Shown: positions 23,616 to 32,782, counted from the first letter of the stretch. The stretch is 64,000 bases of DNA from JAVBLU01 sp031553225 (GCA_031553225.1 JAVBLU010000010.1:62001-126000), one strand, 5' to 3'. The notes: a model not told the origin generated them from the letters alone. Translations and numbers: made by a program.

Positions 23616-24587
23616 TTAGAACTTGCGGCCCGCGCCGCCGCCGGAAGAGCGGCCGCCGCCCCCGGACCCGCCGCCCGAGCGGCTGCCGCCGCCAAACGAG
23701 CGCGAAGACGAGGAGAAGCTGCGGCCCGCGCCGCCGCCGGAAGAAGAGCCGCCCCCTCCGAAGAATCCGCCGCCGAATCCGCCGCCAGGCGGGGGAGGGT
23801 TTGGCCCGCGCGGCGGGCGGGGTCCCTGATGGTGGTGATGATGGCCCGGCGGGTGGTATCCGCCCCAGCCCCAGCCCCAACCCCAGGGCCGGGGCCCGGG
23901 GCCGTAGTTGCGGTAGCGCCGACGCGAGCCGATGGAGGCCGAGATGATGATCACGGCCGCGATGAGCAGGATGAACACGATCAAACCTCCAAAGCCAAAG
24001 CCTGCGTTGTAGGAGTCGGAAGGCGTATAGCGGTTGTCGGGATACGCGGGCTGCCCGGCGGACGGAACGCGGGTTGCGCCAGGCGTGTCCGCGCGGGCCA
24101 CCACGTCTGCCACGGCGGTGAACGTCTTGACCAGCGCCGGGCCGAAGTTGCCGTTGCGGGCGTCGGGGATGAAGTAGTCGTCCAGGATAGAACCTGTGCG
24201 CGAATCGGGCAGCAGGCCGGTGAGACCGTCGCCAACGGCGATGAACACCTCGCGGTCCTGGGTGGCGAGCAGCAGCAGCACGCCGTTGTCGTCCGCTTTT
24301 TGCCCAAGCTTCCATTCGTTAAACAGATCGGTGGTGTAGGCGGCGATGCTCGAGCCGGTGTAGCGTTCCACCACGGCCACCACGATCTGTACGCCGTTTT
24401 GCTCCTGCATCAGTTCAGCAGTTTTTACGATTTCGTCCTTTTCCTGCTGAGAGAACACGCCCACGTAGTCGTTCACAAAAAACTCGTCCTTCATGGGCAG
24501 CGCAAGCGCGGTGGCCGCGCCCAGGAACACCAGCGTCACAAGAAGCGACAACGACGCGAAAAACCTTCTCTTTTTCATGGGCTTCAT
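23616..24587 (-). CDS. TPM-domain protein with Gly-rich tail
   Basis: A 323-residue membrane protein of the TPM_phosphatase/YgcG family. It has a signal peptide or anchor (residues about 6-30), an extracytoplasmic TPM domain at about 40-160 (VNDYVGVFSQQEKDEI, NGVQIVVAVVERYTG, DDNGVLLLLATQDRE), a membrane helix near 205-225 (GGLIVFILLIAAVIII), then a Trp/His/Pro-rich patch and a low-complexity Gly/Ser/Arg tail ending in GRKF. The start overlaps the upstream stop (ATGA). The tail is typical of the family. Function is unsettled; photosystem-repair and quality-control roles are reported for relatives. Confidence 0.85.
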   Translation of the reverse strand: MKPMKKRRFFASLSLLVTLVFLGAATALALPMKDEFFVNDYVGVFSQQEKDEIVKTAELMQEQNGVQIVVAVVERYTGSSIAAYTTDLFNEWKLGQKADDNGVLLLLATQDREVFIAVGDGLTGLLPDSRTGSILDDYFIPDARNGNFGPALVKTFTAVADVVARADTPGATRVPSAGQPAYPDNRYTPSDSYNAGFGFGGLIVFILLIAAVIIISASIGSRRRYRNYGPGPRPWGWGWGWGGYHPPGHHHHHQGPRPPRGPNPPPPGGGFGGGFFGGGGSSSGGGAGRSFSSSSRSFGGGSRSGGGSGGGGRSSGGGAGRKF

Positions 24588-25027
24588 CTGCCTTTATTTT
24601 TGTAGGTGCGCAGGGCGTAGTCGATGCGGTTGCGGCAGCCGTTCAGCTCGTCTGCGGCCTTGGGGTTACCCGAAAGGGCGGGGGTAATCTCGGCGATCAT
24701 CTGCTGTGCCAGCTCTGCGCGCTCTGCGACGCTCTTCTCTTGCTGGATGCGGGCGTCGTAGCCGTTGACGCTCTTTAGGGGCATCGGGTTCAGGGAGAAA
24801 TCAGAAGACGACGTGAGCTGACGGCATACGGTGAGGCTGTAGTCGATGGCGTCCTGCAGCGGTTGTGCGCGCAGCGCTTCCTGCTGTGCGCGGCTGCGAG
24901 CAACGCCAACGCCGACGATGAGGATGAGCAGAACAGCAATGGCGATGAAGAGAACCGTTTTGCCCAGCCGTGAGAGCCTTGGTCTTTGGAGCGCCACCGT
25001 CGAAGCTTTGTGAACGTTGAGCGCCAT
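24584..25027 (-). CDS. Single-pass membrane protein of unknown function
   Basis: A 147-residue protein with a basic N-terminus, one membrane helix (about residues 26-44, VLFIAIAVLLILIVGVGVA) and a helical extracytoplasmic part. Its position ahead of a TPM-domain gene is where a LemA gene is often found, but the LemA hallmark segments are missing, so I do not call it LemA. GGAGGTGAT is a strong ribosome-binding site before ATG 25027. It is the first gene of the cluster and has a good promoter upstream. Confidence 0.72.
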   Translation of the reverse strand: MALNVHKASTVALQRPRLSRLGKTVLFIAIAVLLILIVGVGVARSRAQQEALRAQPLQDAIDYSLTVCRQLTSSSDFSLNPMPLKSVNGYDARIQQEKSVAERAELAQQMIAEITPALSGNPKAADELNGCRNRIDYALRTYKNKGR

Positions 25028-25064
25028 AAGCCATCACCTCCCGTCATCGTTATGTTCCATGTGC

Positions 25065-25093
25065 AGTGTACATTCTACCCCTGGCGTCGTCAA
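25065..25093 (-). promoter_or_regulatory. Sigma-A-like promoter of the PspA/TPM cluster
   Basis: On the minus strand TTGACG (25093-25088) is followed after 17 bases by TACACT (25070-25065). The first gene starts at 25027, about 30 bases from the predicted transcription start. Confidence 0.65.
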
Positions 25094-25104
25094 CGAAGCG
25101 CGTA

Positions 25105-26088
25105 TCAATTGTCGTCCTCCGTGTTTAAAACAGCGCTCAGCGCCGCGTATAGTTCGTCGCCCTCCGGCGGGGCCATGGCGAGCGGCTCATCCGTAAAGCG
25201 GCCAACGGCGCAGGCTTCTATGCCCTGGCTGTGCAGTGCCGCAACGAGGTGGTCCGCGGCGTCCGGCGCGCAGGCCACGAGCATGGCGCCCGAGGCGATG
25301 AGCCGCAGCGGATCGGCCCGCAACAGACGGCAGATCCGCCGGGTGAGCGGCCGTACAGGCACCGCCGCCTCATCCAGCTGAAGACCGCAATGCGATGCGC
25401 ACGCCATCTCCCAGGCTGCGCCCAGCACGCCGCCCTCGGTACAGTCGTGCATGGCGGTCGCGCCGCAGCGCGCCGCCGCAAGGCCCGCGCCCATGACGGT
25501 CAGCTGGTCTTTTAGGGCCGCCGCCTCCGCAAGCTGCTCGGGCGTCAGACGCGCCCGCACGTCCGCCCTGCTGCGGCACAGCAGGTACGTGCCCTCAAGC
25601 CCCGCCTGGCCGGTCAGCACCAGCGTATCGCCCGGCCGCGCGCCGGAGGTGGGCACGATGGCCCCAACGGCGGCCCGGCCCACGATGGTGCCGGAGAGCA
25701 CGAGGCGGGTGACGGCGTCCGTCACTTCCGTGTGGCCGCCCACGATCTCCACGCCGAACCTGGCCGCCTCGTCTGCCGCCTCGCGCTGCACGCTCTCAAT
25801 CTGCTGCAAGGTGGCGCTTGGCGGGGCGAGCAACGTAAGCAGCATGGCCACGGGCTGCGCGCCCGAGGAGGCGATATCGTTCAGGCACACCTGCACGCAC
25901 AGCGCGCCCGCGCCCTCCGCCACGGCAGTGATCGGGTCGGTTGTGAGCACGCACACTTCCTCCCCGAAACGCACGCCCCCGCAGTCCTCGCCAATGCCCG
26001 GCCGCAGCACCACGTCCGGCCGCGCGAGGCCAACGTGCGCGAGCACGCGGCGCTTTAGGTCGTCATTCGTCAGTTTCCCCAGCTTCAT
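25105..26088 (-). CDS. AIR synthase-related protein (HypE/ThiL-like)
   Basis: A 327-residue protein of the PurM/HypE/ThiL ATP-binding superfamily. The N-terminal ATP-binding segment is GIGEDCGGVRFG near residue 31, followed by VLTTDPITAV, VCLNDIASSG near 68 and VGGHTEVTDAV near 118, and the C-terminal domain has TEGGVLGAAWEMA. HypE-like C-terminal cysteine is not evident, so it is probably not a hydrogenase maturase; the family includes several uncharacterised clostridial members. It is the last gene of the long FAH-to-AIR run, 96 bases after ligA. Confidence 0.78.
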   Translation of the reverse strand: MKLGKLTNDDLKRRVLAHVGLARPDVVLRPGIGEDCGGVRFGEEVCVLTTDPITAVAEGAGALCVQVCLNDIASSGAQPVAMLLTLLAPPSATLQQIESVQREAADEAARFGVEIVGGHTEVTDAVTRLVLSGTIVGRAAVGAIVPTSGARPGDTLVLTGQAGLEGTYLLCRSRADVRARLTPEQLAEAAALKDQLTVMGAGLAAARCGATAMHDCTEGGVLGAAWEMACASHCGLQLDEAAVPVRPLTRRICRLLRADPLRLIASGAMLVACAPDAADHLVAALHSQGIEACAVGRFTDEPLAMAPPEGDELYAALSAVLNTEDDN

Positions 26089-26184
26089 CGTATAAGCCTC
26101 CGGTCGTATCGCTTGATGTATGCACCCGCTACATCAGCGAGATCGTGTTCCTCAAGCGCCTCTGCGCGGGGGGATGCGGCGCGG

Positions 26185-28158
26185 CTAACGGCCCGCCATG
26201 GCGCGCAGCTCGTCCTCAGAGATGACGGGCACGCCCAGGGCCGAGGCTTTGTCCAGCTTGCTGCCGGCGTCCGCGCCGGCCACCACGAAGTCTGTTTTTT
26301 TGGAGACGGAGGTGGCGGCTTTGCCGCCCGCCGCCTCGATCATCGCCTGCGCCTCCAGGCGGGAGAGCGTGGGCAGCGTACCCGTAAGCACGAGCGTCTT
26401 TCCGGCGAGCGGGCCGCCGCCCGCCGCCTGCTCCGGCGGGCGCACGCCCCCTTCCGCAAGCCTTGCGAGCAGCGCCTGGTTCTGCGCGTCGGCAAACCAC
26501 CCGGCGATGGAAGCGGCGACCACGCCGCCCACGTCGCTCACGCAGAGCAGAGCTTCCTCGCGCGCATCGGCAAGCGCGGGCAACGAGCCAAAGCGCGCCG
26601 CCAAATCGCGCGCGGTGGCGCGTCCGACACCCGGGATGCCAAGGGCGTGCACGAGCCGCGCGAGCGGTCGGCTGCGGGAGGCGTCGATACCGCGGAGGAT
26701 GAGCTTGGCTTTCTTGTCGGCGATGCCCGGCAGGCCTTGCAGATCGGCTTCATCCAACTGGTATAGGCCGGAAGGATCCCGAAGGCCGCGTTCGCGGATG
26801 AGCAGCTCCAGTGTCTTTTCCGACAGGCCTTCGATGTCCATGGCTTCGCGCGAGCAGAAGAATACCAGCGCCGCCAGGCGTTTGGGCGGGCAATCGGGGT
26901 TGTCGCAGAACAGGTGCGCACCGCGCATGGACACGGGACTGCCGCACGCGGGGCAGGTGGACGGCAAGGCGATGGGGTTGCGCAGGGCTTCATCGCCCTC
27001 AACACACCCGATGATCTCCGGGATGACGTCGCCGGCGCGCCGCACCCACACGCGGCTGCCGACGGCCACGTCTTTGCGGGCGATATCGCCGATGTTGTTC
27101 AGCGTGGCCTTGCGCACGGTCGCGCCCGCGATATCCACCGGTTCCAGGTGACCGAGCGGCGTGAGCTTGCCTGTGCGGCCCACCTGCCAGGAGACCGACA
27201 AAAGCGTGGTGACAACCTCCTGAGGCGGAAACTTAAAGGCCAGCGCCCCGCGCGGAAAGCGGTCGGTCGTGCCCAGCGCCGCCCGCGTGTGCAGGTCGGC
27301 CACTTTCACCACCGCGCCGTCTATGTCGAAGTCCAGCTCGTCACGCTGCGCCTCAATTTGCCCGAAGCAGGTGAGCGCCGCCTCGATATCCGGACAAGAC
27401 GACAGGAAGGGGGAGGTGGGAAAGCCGTTCTGCGCTAAGAAAGCGATCATGCCCTCGTGCGACGTGTAGGGCGGGTTATCGGCGTATCCTACGGAGTAGC
27501 AGAACACGTCCAGGTTCCGGCTGGCCGTCACGGCCGGATCCAGGTTGCGCAGCGCGCCGGCCGCTCCGTTGCGTGGGTTTTTCAGCGGCACACTCGCCGC
27601 TTCGTTGTAAGCGGCAAGCACGCTGCGGCGCATCAGCGCCTCGCCCTGCACCTCCAGAAACCCCTGGTACGCGATGCGCTGCGGCACGCCGCGTATCGCG
27701 CGGGCCTGCGCGAGTATGGCCTCGCCCGTAACGCCGTCCCCCCGCGTGGCGGCCTGGGTGAGCGCGCCGCCCTGATAGGTGAGGTTGAGCGTCAGGCCGT
27801 CGAATTTGTACTCCACAACGTAGCTCAGCGGGGGAAGCCCCTCTAAGAGCCGCTGCCGCTCGCACCGCGCGGCCCATTCGCGCACGCCGTCGGTCGTGGT
27901 CGTTTTGTCCAAGCTCCACAACCGCGCGCGGTGCGTGTGCGGCGCGAAACCGGAGGAAGCGGCAGCGCCCACCTGATGCGTTGGGGAGCCGGGCAGCGAC
28001 TCGCCCAGCTCGGCTTCCAGGCGCGCTAAGCGGTCGAACGCCTCGTCATATTCCGAATCCGGCACGGACTGAGCGTCCGAGCCGTAGTACAGCTTCGCCC
28101 ATCCGGCCAGCTGATCGACCAGAGCGCGCATCTCCCCGCGCATCGTATCCCTGTCCAC
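26185..28158 (-). CDS. ligA: NAD-dependent DNA ligase
   Basis: Seals nicks in replication and repair using NAD. The 657-residue protein has the Ia domain (YDEAFDRLARLEAE), the adenylation motif EYKFDGLTLNL with the active lysine near residue 115, OB-fold, a four-Cys zinc finger (C-x2-C-x14-C-x4-C near 405-430), helix-hairpin-helix repeats, and a C-terminal BRCT domain (about 580-657). GTG at 28158 is chosen because AGGAGG lies 7 bases before it; the frame extends further upstream without homology. It sits in an operon with pcrA and yerC, the arrangement known from Bacillus and Clostridia. Confidence 0.95.
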   Translation of the reverse strand: MDRDTMRGEMRALVDQLAGWAKLYYGSDAQSVPDSEYDEAFDRLARLEAELGESLPGSPTHQVGAAASSGFAPHTHRARLWSLDKTTTTDGVREWAARCERQRLLEGLPPLSYVVEYKFDGLTLNLTYQGGALTQAATRGDGVTGEAILAQARAIRGVPQRIAYQGFLEVQGEALMRRSVLAAYNEAASVPLKNPRNGAAGALRNLDPAVTASRNLDVFCYSVGYADNPPYTSHEGMIAFLAQNGFPTSPFLSSCPDIEAALTCFGQIEAQRDELDFDIDGAVVKVADLHTRAALGTTDRFPRGALAFKFPPQEVVTTLLSVSWQVGRTGKLTPLGHLEPVDIAGATVRKATLNNIGDIARKDVAVGSRVWVRRAGDVIPEIIGCVEGDEALRNPIALPSTCPACGSPVSMRGAHLFCDNPDCPPKRLAALVFFCSREAMDIEGLSEKTLELLIRERGLRDPSGLYQLDEADLQGLPGIADKKAKLILRGIDASRSRPLARLVHALGIPGVGRATARDLAARFGSLPALADAREEALLCVSDVGGVVAASIAGWFADAQNQALLARLAEGGVRPPEQAAGGGPLAGKTLVLTGTLPTLSRLEAQAMIEAAGGKAATSVSKKTDFVVAGADAGSKLDKASALGVPVISEDELRAMAGR

Positions 28159-28169
28159 GTGGTTTCCTC

Positions 28170-28901
28170 CTAAGCCTGGCGGATGTGGTAATGGCGATAA
28201 AAGGCCATCTGCCGGTACGGGTCTAGTTTGGCTGCCTGCAACTCCAGGGCGAGGGCGGCCTTTTGCCATGCGGGGTCAAACTTCACCTCGTTGTTCTGCA
28301 CAAGGCCGAAGAACATGCGCACGCCCATGTACTGCTCCACGCGCAGGCCACAGGACGCGCACAGCGCCTCCACGTCCTGCGGGGCTAGATCGCTGATCTC
28401 GCCGAAGCTGAGCGAATACGCTGTGTCGCCCGCCAGCAGCCCGGCCGCCTTGCCGGGATCGGCCTGGAACACCGCGGCTGCGGCCACCTTGCCGGGCCGG
28501 TTGTGGGCGATAAGCGAGAGCAGCCCGCCCGGCCGCAGCGCGCGCGCCATGGCGGCAAACGCCGCCGGGCGGCCGTCCACGTCCACGTACTCCAGCACGT
28601 TGTGGCACAGCACCGCGTCGAAGGAGGCCGCCGGGAGCGCCGCCGCCTCGGGAAAACCGCCGGCCAGCAATGCGATTTTTTCCTGCGGCAGAAAGTGTGC
28701 GCGCATGGCCTCGTCGGGTTCCAGCGCCGTCACGCGGCAGCGGTCGCACAGGCGGGCGGCCAGCACGCCAAAGCCCGCGCCGATGTCCAGCACGGCCGCG
28801 CCGTCCGGCACGCAGGCGAGCTGCGATGCGACCGTGTCGTAGTACAGCTGCCCCCAGGGCTTGCGCGTGTAATCAAGATAGGCCGCTACGTCGATCGCCA
28901 T
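28170..28901 (-). CDS. Class I SAM-dependent methyltransferase (CmoM/SmtA-like)
   Basis: A 243-residue methyltransferase. SAM motif I is VLDIGAGFGVLAARL near residue 38, the acidic residue follows in VTALEPD, and motif IV is LCHNVLEYVDVDG near 100. The C-terminal stretches GVRMFFGLV and the PYRQMAFYRHYHI segment resemble the tRNA cmo5U methyltransferase CmoM of enterobacteria, but no cmoB is visible, so the substrate is uncertain. It overlaps the downstream end of a HAD gene by 16 bases and precedes ligA by 11 bases. Confidence 0.75.
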   Translation of the reverse strand: MAIDVAAYLDYTRKPWGQLYYDTVASQLACVPDGAAVLDIGAGFGVLAARLCDRCRVTALEPDEAMRAHFLPQEKIALLAGGFPEAAALPAASFDAVLCHNVLEYVDVDGRPAAFAAMARALRPGGLLSLIAHNRPGKVAAAAVFQADPGKAAGLLAGDTAYSLSFGEISDLAPQDVEALCASCGLRVEQYMGVRMFFGLVQNNEVKFDPAWQKAALALELQAAKLDPYRQMAFYRHYHIRQA

Positions 28902-29692
28902 GCGGGCAGCACCCTCTCCAGATACTGCGCTACGCCGTCCTCGTCGTTTCCGGCGGCGACAGCATGCGCGGCGGCTTGCACGTCCGGCGGGGCATTGCCC
29001 ATGGCCACGGCCGTGCCCGCCTGGGCGAACATCGCCAGGTCGTTCACGTCGTCGCCGAAGGCGACGCAGTCCGCCGGAGGAATGCCGAAATGCTCGGCGA
29101 TGGAGCGCAGGGCCGTACCTTTGCCCGCCTTGTCGCTCACGAGCATGCTCGTTGTGCCCTGGTCCATCAGCACGAGCTGCATGCCCGGCGCCATGGCGGC
29201 CTGTATGTCGCCTGCGGTGACGGACGTCAGCTCCGGCCGGAGGATCACCACGACGCGCTGCGTGTCGTGCGGCCAGCTCGCCATGTCCAGCAGATGGGAC
29301 GGACGGGCGGCGTCCTTCCAGATGAGCTTCGGGTCGAAGTTTGCGTAATAATTCCCTTCATACCGCACATCCATAAGCGGCTCGTGTCCGGCTTGCCGCA
29401 TGCGGCCGTACCACAGCCGCAGCGCCGCGGCGGGAATCAGGTGGTGATGAATAAGCCGGTCCTGCACGGCGATGTCCGCGCCGTTTAAAGTGGAGACGGC
29501 GTCAAACAGATCGTTGAGGGAAAGCCCGTCTGGCAGGCCGAGGTGAGCGAGGCGGGAGGAGCGCCCGGTGATCACCGCGGCGCGGTGGCCTTCGCGGCGG
29601 CAGGCGAGCAGCGCATCCGCCGTCCTTTTGGAGACGGACAGGTCGCTGCGCAAAAGGGTACCGTCCAGGTCGACACAAATCAACTTAGGCAT
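28886..29692 (-). CDS. Cof-type HAD-IIB hydrolase (copy 1)
   Basis: A 268-residue HAD phosphatase with the large Cof-type cap. Motif I is VDLDGTLLRSDLSVS near residue 6, motif II the VITGRSS segment near 40, and the final motif AFGDDVNDLAMFAQAG near 220. ATG 29692 is preferred over GTG 29698 because GGGAGG precedes it by 5 bases. It is a tandem paralogue of the next upstream gene: LDGTLLRSDLSVS, LPDGLSLNDLFDA and FGDD-NDLAMFA are nearly the same in both. Such enzymes dephosphorylate sugar phosphates or cofactors; the substrate is unknown. Confidence 0.85.
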   Translation of the reverse strand: MPKLICVDLDGTLLRSDLSVSKRTADALLACRREGHRAAVITGRSSRLAHLGLPDGLSLNDLFDAVSTLNGADIAVQDRLIHHHLIPAAALRLWYGRMRQAGHEPLMDVRYEGNYYANFDPKLIWKDAARPSHLLDMASWPHDTQRVVVILRPELTSVTAGDIQAAMAPGMQLVLMDQGTTSMLVSDKAGKGTALRSIAEHFGIPPADCVAFGDDVNDLAMFAQAGTAVAMGNAPPDVQAAAHAVAAGNDEDGVAQYLERVLPAWRST

Positions 29693-29709
29693 GAGCACCT
29701 CCCTCGCCG

Positions 29710-30501
29710 CTACAGCAGCTCCTCCTCCAGATACCGGGCCACGCCGTCCTCGTCATTTGAAAGAATGACGACGTCCGCCGCGCGTTTCACCTCGTCCGGC
29801 GCGTTGCCCATGGCAAGGGAGCATCCCGCGGCCGCAAACATCGCCAGGTCGTTCAAGTCGTCGCCGAAGGCGAGCGTATCGGCTGCGCGGATGCCGTAAT
29901 GCGCGGCGATGGTCTGCATCGCCCGGTCCTTGCCGGCCTGCTCGTGCACCACGGCGCATGTGCGGCCCATATCCATGGGGATAAGCTTAAGCCCTGGAGG
30001 GAGCGCATCGGCGAGCACCGCCTGCGTGAGGCGCGTGAGGCGCGGGTCGCTCACCACAAGCATGCGCGGCAGATCGTGCGGCCATGCGGCAAGATCAAGC
30101 GGTCCCTCGCCCAGCTCCGCGTCCGGCCACAGAAGGCGCGCCGGGAAATTCATGTGATATGCACCCTCGTGCAGCAGGCACACGAGCGGCTTAAAGCCTT
30201 GTGCGGACACGCGCGCGTGGAGTGAGCGCATCTGCGCGGCCCGCACGAAACTCTCGCACAGCGGCATGCCGCCTGCCGTCACCACCGCGCCGTTGCTCAG
30301 GGCCAGCGCGTCGAACAGATCGTTTAAGGAGAGCCCGTCCGGCAGGCTGATGCCCAGCCGCAGCTCCGCGCGCCCGGTGAGCGCCGCGGTGCGGTGCCCC
30401 AGCGCCCGGCAGTGCATCAGCGCCCTCGTGCTGCGCGAGGAAACGCTCAGATCGCTGCGCAGGAGCGTTCCGTCCAGATCGACGCAAACCAGCTTCGCCA
30501 T
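29710..30501 (-). CDS. Cof-type HAD-IIB hydrolase (copy 2)
   Basis: A 263-residue paralogue of the preceding copy, with VDLDGTLLRSDLSVS at residue 6, the ALTGRAE segment near 40, LPDGLSLNDLFDA and AFGDDLNDLAMFAAAG near 215. The two copies are clearly duplicates but differ along most of their cap domains, so they may have different substrates. It starts 4 bases after the pcrA stop with only a weak AGGG ribosome-binding site, which suggests translational coupling. Confidence 0.85.
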   Translation of the reverse strand: MAKLVCVDLDGTLLRSDLSVSSRSTRALMHCRALGHRTAALTGRAELRLGISLPDGLSLNDLFDALALSNGAVVTAGGMPLCESFVRAAQMRSLHARVSAQGFKPLVCLLHEGAYHMNFPARLLWPDAELGEGPLDLAAWPHDLPRMLVVSDPRLTRLTQAVLADALPPGLKLIPMDMGRTCAVVHEQAGKDRAMQTIAAHYGIRAADTLAFGDDLNDLAMFAAAGCSLAMGNAPDEVKRAADVVILSNDEDGVARYLEEELL

Positions 30502-30505
30502 CGCC

Positions 30506-32782
30506 CTATGCCTTGTGCAGCGGAGCGATGGCGGCTGCGAGCGTCTTGCTTCCCACGCCGGCGAACAGCACGTCCAGCGTTTGCGCTCCGGATGGGCCGC
30601 CCACGCGGATGACGACGCCCATGCCGAATACGTCGTGTTTCACCTTGTCGCCCGCCTGCCAGGCGACGGCGGGTTTCTCCGCGCGCGCAATGGATGGAAC
30701 AAACGCCGCAGGGCGGCCAAAGCCGGGCCGACCTGCGCCGGCTGCGGGCCCTGTGCCCGGCCGGGGCGATGGAAAGCCGGAGCGCGGCCGCACGTTCTGC
30801 TCATCCTCCCACGTACTCTCTTCATCGCGGCGGCGGGGCTGGAAACGTTGCTCGCGTCCGGAGCCGCCCTCTCGTGCGATCAGGTGTTCGGGAATCTCGC
30901 TGAGAAAGCGCGACGGTTGTTGCAGGGTGGTGCGGCCCTGAAGCGTGCGACACTGTGCGCTGGAGAGGATCAAACGGTCCATGGCGCGCGTGATGCCCAC
31001 GTAGCACAGCCGCCGCTCCTCCTCCATCTGGGCGTCGTCCACCAAGGCGCGGGAGTGGGGGAACACCCCCTCCTCCAGCCCCATCATCCACACGCAGGGG
31101 AACTCCAGGCCCTTGGCGGAGTGCAGCGTCATCAGCGTGACCGCGCCGCCCGTCTCGCGCAGGGCGTCTATGTCGGATACGAGCGCCACGTGCTCCAGAA
31201 ACCCAGCGAGCGTCGGCTGCTCGGATGAAGCCTCGTACTCGCTTACCGCGCCCGCGAGCTCGTCGATGTTGTCCAGGCGCTCCTGTGCATCCTCGTCCTT
31301 GCCCGCCTGCAACGCGGCGCGGTAGCGTGTTTCCTCGATGACCGCCTTCAGCAGCTCCGAGGGCGTCATCACTTCCTTGCACGCAAACAGCCGGGCCATC
31401 AGGTCGCTGAAGGCCGCCACGGCCGCCTGGGCGCGCGGCGGCAGCGCGTCCGCCCCGCCGCCCAGCACGATGTCCAGCATGTTTGCGCCCTGGTTTAAGG
31501 ACGCCTCACGCAGGACGGCGACGGTCGTGTCGCCGATGCCGCGCCGGGGCGTATTGATGACGCGCAGCAGGCATTGGTCGTCCGCGGGGTTCTCCAGCAC
31601 GCGTAGGTAGGCGATCAGATCGCGTACCTCGGCGCGCTCGTAAAACCGGAAACCGCCCACCATGCGGTGCGGCACGCCTCCGCGCACCAAGGCCTCCTCC
31701 AGAACGCGCGACTGCGTGTTCATGCGGTAGAGCGCCGCCATGTCGCCGTAAGGCACGCCCTCGGCGGCCAAGCGTTTTGCGTCGCGCAGGAAGCGCTCGG
31801 CCTCCTCGTGCTCGTTTTGCACCTGGCGCACCAGAATGGGCGCGCCGCCGTCGCGCTGCGTCCACAGGCGCTTGTCCTTGCGGCCTTCGTTGTGGCGGAT
31901 CACGCCGTTGGCTGCGTCCAGAATGACGCTTGTGGAGCGATAGTTTTGCTCCAGCTTGATGACAGCCGCGTCCGGATTGTCGCGCTCGAAGTCCAGAATG
32001 TTACGGATGTCCGCGCCGCGCCAGCCGTAGATGGACTGATCGTCGTCGCCCACCACGCACAGGTTGCGCTTTTGCCCGGCCAGCAGCCGAGTGAGTTCGT
32101 ACTGGGCGTGGTTCGTGTCCTGATACTCGTCCACCATCACATAGTCGAACTTGTCCTGGTAGTAGGCAAGCACGGGTGGATGCTCCAGAAAGAGCTCCAG
32201 CGTGCGCACAAGCAGGTCGTCAAAATCCAGCGCGTTCTGCTTGCGCAGCCGCTCTTCATACAGCTTGTAGATATCCAGGTATTTTTGCTCGCGGTAGCCG
32301 CGCGGCGAGGCCGAGAACCACTCCTGCGGCGAGAGGAGCTTATTCTTGGCGTCGGAGATCACCGCGCGTACGGCCGATGGCACGTACTCCTTATCCGACA
32401 AGTTCAGATGCTTCAGGCATTCCTTTACCAGGGAGGCCTGGTCGTCCGCGTCGTAGATGGTGAAGGCATTCGTGTAGCCCAGCTTCTCTATGTCGCGGCG
32501 CAGCATGCGCGCACACATGGCGTGAAACGTCATGATCCAAGCGTCGCGCGCCTTTTCACCGCAAAGGAGCGCCACGCGCTCCTTCATTTCGGCGGCCGCC
32601 TTATTCGTGAACGTGATGGCCAGGATGCGGTAGGGCGGCACGCCCTCGTCCACCAGGCGGGCGATGCGCCCGGTCAGCACGCGCGTTTTGCCGGATCCCG
32701 CGCCCGCCAAAATGAGCAGCGGGCCGTCGCCGTGCAGCACGGCCAGCCGCTGGGGCGGGTTATAGGAGGAAAGATCGATCAT
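30506..32782 (-). CDS. pcrA: UvrD/PcrA-type ATP-dependent DNA helicase
   Basis: A 758-residue superfamily 1A 3'-5' helicase used in repair, plasmid replication and recombination control. Walker A is LILAGAGSGKTRV near residue 25, followed by ITFTNKAAAEMKERV, the helicase motifs VMVDEYQDTNHAQYEL near 220 and GDDDQSIYGWRGA, and the C-terminal VTLMTLHSAKGLEFP and YVGITRAMDRL. A Tudor-like C-terminus (GDKVKHDVFGMGVV) matches PcrA. Its ATG overlaps the yerC stop. The pcrA-ligA linkage supports PcrA rather than UvrD. Confidence 0.95.
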   Translation of the reverse strand: MIDLSSYNPPQRLAVLHGDGPLLILAGAGSGKTRVLTGRIARLVDEGVPPYRILAITFTNKAAAEMKERVALLCGEKARDAWIMTFHAMCARMLRRDIEKLGYTNAFTIYDADDQASLVKECLKHLNLSDKEYVPSAVRAVISDAKNKLLSPQEWFSASPRGYREQKYLDIYKLYEERLRKQNALDFDDLLVRTLELFLEHPPVLAYYQDKFDYVMVDEYQDTNHAQYELTRLLAGQKRNLCVVGDDDQSIYGWRGADIRNILDFERDNPDAAVIKLEQNYRSTSVILDAANGVIRHNEGRKDKRLWTQRDGGAPILVRQVQNEHEEAERFLRDAKRLAAEGVPYGDMAALYRMNTQSRVLEEALVRGGVPHRMVGGFRFYERAEVRDLIAYLRVLENPADDQCLLRVINTPRRGIGDTTVAVLREASLNQGANMLDIVLGGGADALPPRAQAAVAAFSDLMARLFACKEVMTPSELLKAVIEETRYRAALQAGKDEDAQERLDNIDELAGAVSEYEASSEQPTLAGFLEHVALVSDIDALRETGGAVTLMTLHSAKGLEFPCVWMMGLEEGVFPHSRALVDDAQMEEERRLCYVGITRAMDRLILSSAQCRTLQGRTTLQQPSRFLSEIPEHLIAREGGSGREQRFQPRRRDEESTWEDEQNVRPRSGFPSPRPGTGPAAGAGRPGFGRPAAFVPSIARAEKPAVAWQAGDKVKHDVFGMGVVIRVGGPSGAQTLDVLFAGVGSKTLAAAIAPLHKA

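Noticed and set aside
23593..24605. Long plus-strand open frames opposite the TPM gene
   Set aside because: They are mirrored low-complexity Gly/Pro codons of the minus-strand TPM gene. The real product has domains and a ribosome-binding site on the minus strand.
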